Part shown: positions 17,336-25,362 of the stretch, one piece after another
Layout: each line of letters opens with the position of its first letter
Position numbering within the stretch: the first letter of the stretch is position 1
NCBI GenBank assembly: GCA_028282885.1
Contig: JANQGX010000088.1
Span: 1 to 64,000 of the forward strand
DNA: 64,000 bases
Direction: 5' to 3'
Origin: SAR324 cluster bacterium
GTDB lineage: Bacteria; SAR324; XYD2-FULL-50-16
Notes under the pieces: model-generated
Told to the model about the DNA's origin: nothing
The model's database searches: none
The model's input: the letters and a program-made list of their open reading frames with translations, nothing else
Position numbers and translations under genes: made by a program

Positions 17336-20300
17336 ATGCGATATATCAGTTCCTTTTCAACCCGTTTTCCTGTTTTCATCATTTTCCTGGCGCTTGGCAT
17401 TACTGTCTTCTTCGCCTATCAAATCAAAACCAAAGCCTATACGGAATCCGATACCACCAAGTTCCTGCCGACGGACATGAAAACTGTCAAGGCAAACGAT
17501 TATTATCGTAAGAACTTCAGTTATAATGATTCCCTGATTATCGGTATTGAGGCTCCGGAAAAGGGCATCATGAACCGGCAGGTATTAAGAACCATAGAAT
17601 CCATTGTCGACCGGATATCTGTTCTCAGGATCACCCGTGAAATTGACAGCAAAATCACCGGAAAAAGAGAGACCGTTGTTCTTCCCATGGGGATCGATAC
17701 CGACGATATCACCAGCATTTCGGGCCTGGAAGATGCCATTATGGACAGGGAAACCGGCGCGGTGATTACAGGCAGTGTCATCAAAAAGCTGAAAAAAGAG
17801 GCCGGTATCCCATATACGGATGAGAACGAGGGTCGTCTGCCGGAATCCGACGGTGACCTGGTGAAAATCATCCCGGATTTAAAACAACATATCCTGAAAG
17901 ACCGGCTGTTCCGTGGCAACCTGCTTTCGAACAGCGAAAACGCTACGGCCATCCATATTCCCATGATCAATAAATGGGAATACAAACAGCGCTATGCCAC
18001 ACTGGAACTCGAAACAGCCATCGAGCCGGCAATGCTGAAAGCAAGGTTCTCGGGAAATGATTCAACCTTTCCCCACGATGTTTTCGGAAAAACCATAGAT
18101 GGCACCGCGTATGATGACGCGTTTATCGCAGCACATACAGCCCGTGTCCGCAAAGAGTTGAAAGGCCATCTCACTGATTATCTCTCCCCCGCATTCGATA
18201 CCTATCCCAGGCTGGAGGAGTTGCTGGCACAGGAACTGACCGGTGAGAACTTCCGGGAGATCATGAAAATCTCCAGGGAGAAAAGCTTTTTCATGCATTC
18301 GAAAATGACGACCTGGGATATTTTTACCAGTAAGCTCTACGATTTCACCCTGGAGCATATTGATCCGCTGAGCCTGGAAAATCTCTCTTTTCAGCTTCCG
18401 GATGTCAATCATATTTATGATCTTCTTGTGATTTATGATCATGCTAATGAAATTCTGGAAGAGGAATCCGGCGAAGGAATCAAAACCTATATCGCAGGTA
18501 TGCCGGTAGTGTTCTCGGTCATGTCCCGAATCATCGACAAGGATATGGGAATGCTGATGCCAATGGGGGTCATTGTCATCTTCATCATTCTTGCGGTGAG
18601 CTTCAGGAGCTCAAAAGGAGTGGTCATTCCCCTGGTTACCGTCGTCATCTCGGTTATTTGGGCCCTGGGTATGATGGCTTTAACCGGCACTCCGATCACC
18701 ACATCGACCTCGATCATCCCCATTATTCTTCTTGCAGTGGGCAGCGCATACGGTATTCACTTCCTAAACCGGTATAATGAAGATGCGAAGCAGTCGGATG
18801 ATCGCAGGAAAGTCTTGAGACTATCCATCGAAGGAGTCGGTGTTGCCATCATCATGGCCGGTATGACCACCTTCCTGGGTTTTCTCTCTCTCTCATCGTC
18901 TAAGTTGTTGATGATACGCCATTTCTCACTGTTCTCGGCTTTTGGAATCTGTGTAGCACTCCTGTTGACATTGACCCTGAGTCCCGCGCTACTCTGCTTC
19001 TGGAAACTTCCCAAAAAGGAACATCTACAAAAAAAGGAAAAAGAGGGGGGAAAGACCGGAAAATTCGATGCGGCTTTGATGAACTGGGCCAAAATGGTTC
19101 GATCTGCACCCAAAACAGCATTAACAGTATTCATACTGCTTTCAATCGGCGCAGGCATCCTGATGAAAGATCTGCAATTTGAGGGAGGGGTCATCGAAGA
19201 TTTCAAAGAAGATAATCCACTGAGAATCAGTGATGAATTCATCAATAAAAATCTCACCGGTACCGGTGAAATAAGCTTCCTTTTTAAATTCAGAGACAGT
19301 GTCAACCTGGATAATGAGTGGATCGTAAACGCTCTCAAAGAGCGCAGCAACGATTTTGCCAGCGCCTGGGACAGCTCTCCGGGCCAGGATCGTCTCATCC
19401 GGTCATCTCCTATCCAGGATTTGAGAAACAGACTGGTACAATTGGTTGAAGATCCGGCTCCAAACGCAAAAGAGCTGGAAACCACCATTTCCCTTTTTCG
19501 GGATATCATGAATGAGGAGTATATGGTGGAAGTTGAAATGGAGGCAGATCAGGCCCTGGAAAGCGATTCGGATATGGATGCGCTATTCGAAGAGAATGAG
19601 GAAGTCGTCAGCGATGATGATCTGTTAAGTCTTGCAGACGAGGGATCCGGTGAGGAGGATGATCTGACCGGACTCGCCGACGATGAGGATCTGGCCGAAG
19701 CAGAAGAAGGACCTTTTGTCGATTACTCCCCTGAACAGGTCGCCGGCCTGAAGGATCTAAACCAGCGGTTGAATCCCGGAACAGAGGAATGGGAAGCAAC
19801 TGCAGAGGCAATCCTGCGCCTGAGGGATTTGAAAAACACCGACAAAGGTCAGGTTCTGATGAAAAGATGGAACCTGCTGCAGGATCTTTTTGCAGCCGAT
19901 ATCAAACAACCCCGTGTTCTGCATAAGCTTGAGGAGTTCAGAAATCGTCTGGTCGCCATGGATTCTCCGAAAGTAAACCTGAATGGCGACCTGATCAATC
20001 CCACAGGATTTGTCAGCGGCCCTGTAGACATGATTCGCAAGACCTATTCGGTCTTCTATCATGATGAGGACCCTGCATTCAAGAAGATACCCGACACACG
20101 GACGGATAATCTTTCGGACCCGACCCTGACGGATCGGGGAGTGATCGGAGTGGTGCTGAACCAGGCCCAGAATTCCAACCGGGATGCTTTTGAGGGCATG
20201 ATCAGTCCCGATCTGAAGGAGTTCCAGTTCTCTATCATGGCAAGAAATTCCACTACCAGTTTTGCCAGCTCCTATCTGGTAGAGGCGGAAAAGATCTTCA

Positions 20301-20923
20301 ACGACATCTTTCCGGAAGATGACCCCTACATTGAATCGGTCGCTATTGGAGGCCAGGTACCGGTTATGATGGAAATCATGAATATGATCGTCACGTCCCA
20401 GGTAACCAGTATTCTCCAGGCCATGGTATTCGTTTTCATCATCACCTTCTTTATTTTCAGATCGGCATTAGGTGGCTTGTACTCTCTCATCCCCCTGACA
20501 TTCACCATTCTGGCCAATTTCGGCATGATTATACTGCTGGGATGGAAGATCAATACCGGAACAGTGATGGTGGCCTCTATCTCAATCGGAATTGGTGTCG
20601 ATTATACAATCCACTTTTTAGAGCGATTCAAAATGCAGTTAAAGGCAGGTGATCCTTTTGATCTTGCCTATTTCAACACAATTCGATCAGTGGGAAAAGC
20701 AATTCTAATCAACGCAATCTCGGTCGCATTTGGCTTCATTGTATTGCTGGCGTCGGATATGGGTGGAACCCAATCCATGGGTATTCTGATGTTCGGAACC
20801 ATGGCATACAGCTCCCTGGCCGCTCTTACCCTGTTACCGGCAGTGATTTTTGTTACGAAACCCAGGTTTCTGACCAAGGTTGTCGAACAAAACGGCGCCA
20901 AAGAGATTGCTACGGTCAATTAA
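17336..20923 (+). CDS. RND-superfamily (MMPL/HAE3-type) exporter with acidic insert
   Basis: A 1195-residue inner-membrane transporter. It has the duplicated RND plan: a first helix at about 8-28 and five-helix bundles near residues 400-560 and 1025-1190, including GSAYGIHFLNRYNED and ISIGIGVDYTIHFLERF, the signature region of the MMPL/HAE3 branch. Two large periplasmic domains separate them. The second carries an unusual acidic insert (about residues 735-793), with LLSLADEGSGEEDDLTGLAD, that resembles the N-terminus of the outer-membrane protein encoded two genes downstream. HAE3 proteins move lipids or hydrophobic molecules (hopanoids, for example); here the LolA-like and barrel partners support lipid-related export. 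Cargo unknown. Confidence 0.9.
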   Translation: MRYISSFSTRFPVFIIFLALGITVFFAYQIKTKAYTESDTTKFLPTDMKTVKANDYYRKNFSYNDSLIIGIEAPEKGIMNRQVLRTIESIVDRISVLRITREIDSKITGKRETVVLPMGIDTDDITSISGLEDAIMDRETGAVITGSVIKKLKKEAGIPYTDENEGRLPESDGDLVKIIPDLKQHILKDRLFRGNLLSNSENATAIHIPMINKWEYKQRYATLELETAIEPAMLKARFSGNDSTFPHDVFGKTIDGTAYDDAFIAAHTARVRKELKGHLTDYLSPAFDTYPRLEELLAQELTGENFREIMKISREKSFFMHSKMTTWDIFTSKLYDFTLEHIDPLSLENLSFQLPDVNHIYDLLVIYDHANEILEEESGEGIKTYIAGMPVVFSVMSRIIDKDMGMLMPMGVIVIFIILAVSFRSSKGVVIPLVTVVISVIWALGMMALTGTPITTSTSIIPIILLAVGSAYGIHFLNRYNEDAKQSDDRRKVLRLSIEGVGVAIIMAGMTTFLGFLSLSSSKLLMIRHFSLFSAFGICVALLLTLTLSPALLCFWKLPKKEHLQKKEKEGGKTGKFDAALMNWAKMVRSAPKTALTVFILLSIGAGILMKDLQFEGGVIEDFKEDNPLRISDEFINKNLTGTGEISFLFKFRDSVNLDNEWIVNALKERSNDFASAWDSSPGQDRLIRSSPIQDLRNRLVQLVEDPAPNAKELETTISLFRDIMNEEYMVEVEMEADQALESDSDMDALFEENEEVVSDDDLLSLADEGSGEEDDLTGLADDEDLAEAEEGPFVDYSPEQVAGLKDLNQRLNPGTEEWEATAEAILRLRDLKNTDKGQVLMKRWNLLQDLFAADIKQPRVLHKLEEFRNRLVAMDSPKVNLNGDLINPTGFVSGPVDMIRKTYSVFYHDEDPAFKKIPDTRTDNLSDPTLTDRGVIGVVLNQAQNSNRDAFEGMISPDLKEFQFSIMARNSTTSFASSYLVEAEKIFNDIFPEDDPYIESVAIGGQVPVMMEIMNMIVTSQVTSILQAMVFVFIITFFIFRSALGGLYSLIPLTFTILANFGMIILLGWKINTGTVMVASISIGIGVDYTIHFLERFKMQLKAGDPFDLAYFNTIRSVGKAILINAISVAFGFIVLLASDMGGTQSMGILMFGTMAYSSLAALTLLPAVIFVTKPRFLTKVVEQNGAKEIATVN

Positions 20924-20934
20924 CAATTCAATTC

Positions 20935-20999
20935 GATCCGGTCTTTTTGCCATGAATTGAGAAATTTTTCTCTCATTCGACTTTGGCAGGAACCGGATC
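20935..20999 (+). promoter_or_regulatory. Long nested hairpin between operon genes
   Basis: GATCCGGT (20935-20942) pairs with ACCGGATC (20992-20999); inside it TGCCA pairs with TGGCA, and an apical GAGAAA/TTTCTC stem closes around two bases. The stacked stems span 65 bases between the RND stop and the LolA-like start. It could stabilise or process the mRNA, or partly terminate, to set unequal expression. Confidence 0.5.
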
Positions 21000-21030
21000 A
21001 ATCCTAAACAAACAACTGACGGAGAATAAA

Positions 21031-21894
21031 ATGAAAAACAGATTTCAACGATTGGGACTTTTCTTGGCACTGATGCTCTTGATTCCGGGTTTTTACCTTT
21101 TGGCAGAAACGCCACAAGAGAAAGGATTGCGGATCATGAAGGCCATCGATGCCAAACCGGCCATTGAAAAAATGACCAACAATATGGTGTTTAAGATTTA
21201 TGACTCCCGCGGAGAACTGATCTTTACCAAAAAATCCCGGGGAGCTTCCTTTGTGGACAATTATAAAGACCCCGACGCCAGACTGACCCGCTCCATCACC
21301 TATTTCTACGAGCCGGCCGATGACAAGGGAAATGGCGCATTGATGACGGAAAATCCGGGAGATAAGGATGACGATCAATGGATCTACCTGAAGGGTCTCA
21401 GAAAGCCCAAGAGAGTGATTGGATCTGATAAAAGTTCCTCTTTCATGGGATCGGATTTCTCCAACGGTGATGTCGCAGCCCGTGACATAGATGATAGCAC
21501 ATACACCTGGCTGGCTACGGAAACCGTGCCCTTTAAAGGTAAAAAAATTACTGTGGAGAAGATACAATCCGAATTCAAGAGCCAGAAAATGAAAGATGAT
21601 TATGGCTATAGTAAAAACATCTCCTGGATTCACACAAAATCCGGACTTGTCTTCAAGGGCGAAATGTACGATCTCAACAATCAACTGGTAAAAAAAATGA
21701 AACTGCTCGCCTTCACTACCAAGAATAACAGGGATGGCAAGAGGGTTTTCATGATGACCGGAGCCGAGATGCAAAGCACGCTGAAAGGAACCAAAACCAT
21801 CATGCAGATTGGAAACATCCGGGTTGAGAAGCAGGTTAAAAAAGTAAAACCCGCCATATTCACTACCTCGTATCTGACGAGAAAATGGTGGTAA
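21031..21894 (+). CDS. LolA-like outer-membrane lipoprotein-sorting family protein
   Basis: A 287-residue exported protein; the start at 21031 has GGAG six bases upstream, and a signal peptide (LGLFLALMLLIPGFYLLAET) follows at once. The body resembles the LolA-like family found beside RND/MMPL transporters: an N-terminal RIMKAIDAKPA segment, then a lipid-carrier-type beta sheet with KSRGASFVDN, the KxDDQWIYLKGLRKPKRV strand pair and DFSNGDVAARDIDD. Such proteins are thought to carry a hydrophobic molecule across the periplasm between an inner-membrane RND pump and the outer membrane. Its place between the RND and barrel genes fits that role. Direct cargo evidence is lacking. Confidence 0.82.
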   Translation: MKNRFQRLGLFLALMLLIPGFYLLAETPQEKGLRIMKAIDAKPAIEKMTNNMVFKIYDSRGELIFTKKSRGASFVDNYKDPDARLTRSITYFYEPADDKGNGALMTENPGDKDDDQWIYLKGLRKPKRVIGSDKSSSFMGSDFSNGDVAARDIDDSTYTWLATETVPFKGKKITVEKIQSEFKSQKMKDDYGYSKNISWIHTKSGLVFKGEMYDLNNQLVKKMKLLAFTTKNNRDGKRVFMMTGAEMQSTLKGTKTIMQIGNIRVEKQVKKVKPAIFTTSYLTRKWW

Positions 21895-21978
21895 ACCATT
21901 AATCGCAGATTATACCAGGGGTTGATTAACAAAAGCGTCAGCCCCCAAATTTCCCGTTTCGAAAACAGACCTATCGAT

Positions 21979-23439
21979 ATGACAAAAATGAAAATAAATG
22001 GTTTTATCCTGGCCCTGTTGATTCTAATGCTCTCGCTTTATCACCCGACATTGCCGGCAGACGATTTTGACGATCTGGCAGGTCTTGCTGATGAAGCACC
22101 TGTCGAGGAACAGGAACTCGCCGGTGAAGAGGGAGGTGACGGACTGGAAGACCTGGGAATGGATCTTTCCGAAGATGAGGTGGGAGGAGGAGAATTTGAA
22201 GAAGAGCAAAGCGTCTCCCTTTCCTTTGGAGGATATCTAAAGACCCTGGCTTACTGGAACGAAGAGAGCTACGCCGAGTCGCTCTGGAGTCACTACCAGG
22301 AACTGGCTCTCTATGGCCAACCCGCTCCTGATGAACAGAAAATAAGCGGTTACAATAATATTGGTACTCGTCTGCAACTAAAGCTGGAAGGTTACCTGGG
22401 AGACCATGGACGGCTGTTCGCAGCCTTCAATGTGAACTATAACCTGGCCCGTTCAGTACATGACGAGTTCAGCACCGAACCCCAAAGCTCCGATACGGAA
22501 ATTCGCCCCGTCGAAGCCTATATTGAAATCTATGAAGGAAGCCGTGCCTGGAAAATCGGCTCCCAAATCGTCACCTGGGGCTATATGGAAGGTGTGGAAG
22601 TCCCAACTGACAGGATTAACGCCAGGGATCAATCCTATAAAAGCACTGAGTATGAAGACGGCAAGCTGGCCAGCACGGCGGTCCTGCTCACCCAGCAAAT
22701 CGGCGATGCCCAGTTGGAATTGATGGCCATACCTGTTTCCAAACAGAATGTACCTTCTGAATTCACCGATTACCTGTTTACAGGAGAGGATGAAGAGATT
22801 GAACGGAAACCCAACCAGGGAAAATGGGCCACCCGCTTTTCCGGGACCGTCGGTAATCTGGATGCCGCCATCAGCTATGTCGAAGGATTGGACAATGCAC
22901 CGGACCTGACCGAAACAGGAGACGGCAGAGCCTATAATCGGATCAGAAGTCCGGGTCTGGATCTGCAATACAATTTCGGCAGCTTTCTGGGGAAACTCTC
23001 CGGTGCGGCTTACCAGACTGAAGATGATGACGGCGAAGAGATCATGATCAAGAACTCCTGGGGCAAATATGCGACAGGCGTAGAGTTCACGGCTGGTGGT
23101 TCCACCATCAATCTCTATGCCGGTCAGATCATCATCGATAACTTTCAGGATGATGAGGACTCCAAACAGAAGGGGTTTCTGATGGGGCAGATAACCGAAA
23201 GAACCGATTTTCTTTCGGGTCACATCAATGCGGATTTTTTGACAGGTAATGCCCTCAACCTGGTTTTGATGGCTGCCGGATATTGGGATGAAGAGGGCTC
23301 CCCCATGAGATCATTCTATAAGGCCACTTTCAAATACAAAATTGCCGATGGCCTCGACCTGCTTTTCAGCCCCTCCTATTCGGACTACCAGGAAAACAAG
23401 TTTACCGATATTCAGGCAGAGGTAAAATACTCCTTTTAA
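21979..23439 (+). CDS. Outer-membrane beta-barrel protein with acidic N-terminus
   Basis: A 486-residue protein (starts at 21979 or 21988 are both possible). After a signal peptide (INGFILALLILMLSLYHPTL) the mature N-terminus is strongly acidic, with DDFDDLAGLADEAP and related Glu/Asp-Leu runs over about 60 residues. The remainder is rich in amphipathic strands and ends EVKYSF, the C-terminal Phe typical of barrel proteins recognised by BamA. It resembles the porin-like proteins encoded with MMPL/RND and LolA-like genes. The acidic motif is shared with the RND transporter's periplasmic insert. It is the last gene of the operon, followed by a strong hairpin at 23456. Confidence 0.75.
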   Translation: MTKMKINGFILALLILMLSLYHPTLPADDFDDLAGLADEAPVEEQELAGEEGGDGLEDLGMDLSEDEVGGGEFEEEQSVSLSFGGYLKTLAYWNEESYAESLWSHYQELALYGQPAPDEQKISGYNNIGTRLQLKLEGYLGDHGRLFAAFNVNYNLARSVHDEFSTEPQSSDTEIRPVEAYIEIYEGSRAWKIGSQIVTWGYMEGVEVPTDRINARDQSYKSTEYEDGKLASTAVLLTQQIGDAQLELMAIPVSKQNVPSEFTDYLFTGEDEEIERKPNQGKWATRFSGTVGNLDAAISYVEGLDNAPDLTETGDGRAYNRIRSPGLDLQYNFGSFLGKLSGAAYQTEDDDGEEIMIKNSWGKYATGVEFTAGGSTINLYAGQIIIDNFQDDEDSKQKGFLMGQITERTDFLSGHINADFLTGNALNLVLMAAGYWDEEGSPMRSFYKATFKYKIADGLDLLFSPSYSDYQENKFTDIQAEVKYSF

Positions 23440-23856
23440 CCGCTTCCCCGACTCACCCGCGACAGATATCCATCGCCTGTCGCGGGAATCAGCTCTCCCG
23501 GCAGGATTACTCTTCACATTATTTTCCACCTGTATCAACCAAGTTTAATTCCGGATTCGATCAGTCCCCAGACATATTGACTGGTGATTGATCTCTGGTG
23601 ATTACGATATATTGCTTAATCGCCGGATTTAATCCGCAACGCCGATGATCGTCCACACACGCAATCCAGGGCCTGGATCAGCATTTGAGTGCTTTCCGAA
23701 TTAGGTTCCCGGCTTCAGGAACCTCCAACCGGATCCCGTAATCGTTGGATTAGCCCGTGAAACTCCCGGGGGTTGTCTGATTTGTTGATATATAATCTGG
23801 TCAGAACTTGGGGAGCAGGATACACTGAATGTTCAGCTAAAATGAGGATTAATGCT
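23440..23856. other. Spacer, 417 bp
   Basis: Holds the operon terminator at 23456-23486 and the upstream region of the DHA2-type MFS gene. A smaller inverted repeat, AGGTTCC/GGAACCT with an 8-base loop, lies near 23703-23724. No gene seen. Confidence 0.5.
23456..23486 (+). terminator. Strong hairpin after the RND operon
   Basis: CCCGCGACAG (23456-23465) and CTGTCGCGGG (23477-23486) form a perfect 10-bp GC-rich stem with an 11-base loop, 17 bases after the barrel-protein stop. No T-run follows, so it may work with Rho or as an mRNA 3'-end stabiliser. Confidence 0.65.
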
Positions 23857-25269
23857 ATGAGAAATGAAAGAAGTAAATCCAAACTTGTGAACGAAGAGCA
23901 ATTGAAGGCAACACTGGTTTACATGTTGGCCCTGTCCCAGTTTTCAACCCCGTTTATGTTTTCAGGGGTGGGGATCACCCTGCCGGTTTTGGGGCGTGAA
24001 CTTCAGGCGAGTGGTGTCCAACTCGGGTTGATCGAAATTATTTACCTGGGGGCTGCCAGTGCTTTTCTGCTACCTGTGGGCAGGTTTGCTGATATGACTG
24101 ACAGGAATATCATCTTCAAACTGGGGCTTTTCACCTACGCCATAACCACTCTAATTCTTGGCTTTCAGAGCCTGATACCGATCATCATCGGGCTCAGGTT
24201 TATCCAGGGCCTGGCAGGCGCCCTGGTAATGGCAACCAATATGGCGATACTGACCGCCATTGTCCCCAAGGAAAAGTTGGGTAAGGCCGTTGGTATCAAT
24301 ATCGGGGCCGTCTATCTCGGCCTCTCGGCCGGCCCCTTCATTGCAGGATGGATAACCACATATTGGGGATGGCGATGGGTATTTTATTGCACCTCTATTC
24401 CCCTGGTCCTTTCTTTCATTTTGATTCATTTTAATTTGAAGTCGAATTGGAAACGTCCGGAGAATCCCTTTGACTGGTACGGAACTTTGATGATTGTCGC
24501 CTCGATATTCTTCCTGATCTCGGGGAGTGCTTTGATCGGACGTTCGCCCGCCGGTTACCTGCTGAGTCTTCTGGGAGTTGGCTTCATCGTACTGTTTTTC
24601 TTCCTGGAGAACCGCCTGCCCAACCCCTTGTTGAGCATCAGTAAAATCCGGAAAAACTCTGTTATGTCGATTGCCCTGCTGATTCAATTGCTAATGTATT
24701 CGGGTGCTTTCGGAATCTCTTTTCTGTTCAGTCTTTACCTGCAAACCAACAAAGGGCTCACTCCGAGAGAGGCCGGACAGATCATGGTGATCTCTCCCAT
24801 TGTCATGGCTATTTTCGCCCCGATCTGCGGACGACTGGCGGATAGGTACCCACCCAGGATATTGACCTCCATTGGTCTGGCTTTCAGCCTGATCAGCACC
24901 CTTGCTGCTATTTTTGTCGATAGTGATACGGGATTGGTCTATTTGATCGGCGTGCTGGTCTTCCAGGGATTGGGATTTGCCGTGTTCTCCTCACCCAATA
25001 TGGCGATTATCATGAACAGTGTGATGCCCAGGGAGTACGGACTGGCTTCGGCGTTATCGGCCAAGATGAGGTCATTGGGAATGGTTCTGAGCATGATGAT
25101 TATCACTATCTTCATGTCCATTTACATAGGACAACACATGCTCAGCGCTAATCCGGCGAGTTTCCTGGTGGTTATGCGCTACTCCTTCATCATCTTCACC
25201 ATTTCCGCTGCATTGGGGACACTGCTTTCGCTGAAGAAGCCATCGAAAGCTGTCAATACGACAAACTGA
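23857..25269 (+). CDS. MFS transporter, DHA2 (EmrB-like) drug efflux type
   Basis: A 470-residue inner-membrane carrier. The start at 23857 has AGGA eight bases upstream; earlier in-frame ATGs lack a site. Fourteen hydrophobic segments can be counted, as in the 14-helix DHA2 family. Motif A appears as PVGRFADMTDRNIIF, motif C-like sequence as VYLGLSAGPFIAGWITTYWGWRW, and FIQGLAGALVMATNMA matches the conserved helix-4 region. DHA2 pumps expel drugs and amphiphilic compounds by proton antiport. No membrane-fusion or TolC gene is next to it, so it probably works alone. It converges on the PilZ/OmpA fusion gene. Confidence 0.88.
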   Translation: MRNERSKSKLVNEEQLKATLVYMLALSQFSTPFMFSGVGITLPVLGRELQASGVQLGLIEIIYLGAASAFLLPVGRFADMTDRNIIFKLGLFTYAITTLILGFQSLIPIIIGLRFIQGLAGALVMATNMAILTAIVPKEKLGKAVGINIGAVYLGLSAGPFIAGWITTYWGWRWVFYCTSIPLVLSFILIHFNLKSNWKRPENPFDWYGTLMIVASIFFLISGSALIGRSPAGYLLSLLGVGFIVLFFFLENRLPNPLLSISKIRKNSVMSIALLIQLLMYSGAFGISFLFSLYLQTNKGLTPREAGQIMVISPIVMAIFAPICGRLADRYPPRILTSIGLAFSLISTLAAIFVDSDTGLVYLIGVLVFQGLGFAVFSSPNMAIIMNSVMPREYGLASALSAKMRSLGMVLSMMIITIFMSIYIGQHMLSANPASFLVVMRYSFIIFTISAALGTLLSLKKPSKAVNTTN

Positions 25270-25295
25270 CAAGTGATGGTGTTCATTTTAATCTC

Positions 25296-25345
25296 GAAAA
25301 CCCGGGGTGTTAATACAGATAATCTTGTTTCGGATTCCCCGGTTT
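25296..25345. terminator. Possible bidirectional terminator
   Basis: GAAAACCCGGGG (from 25296) pairs with CCCCGGTTTC (to 25345) with one bulged base and a loop of about 29 bases. It sits between the convergent MFS and PilZ/OmpA genes. Confidence 0.4.
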
Positions 25346-25362
25346 CCGACATTTCAGGCGCG

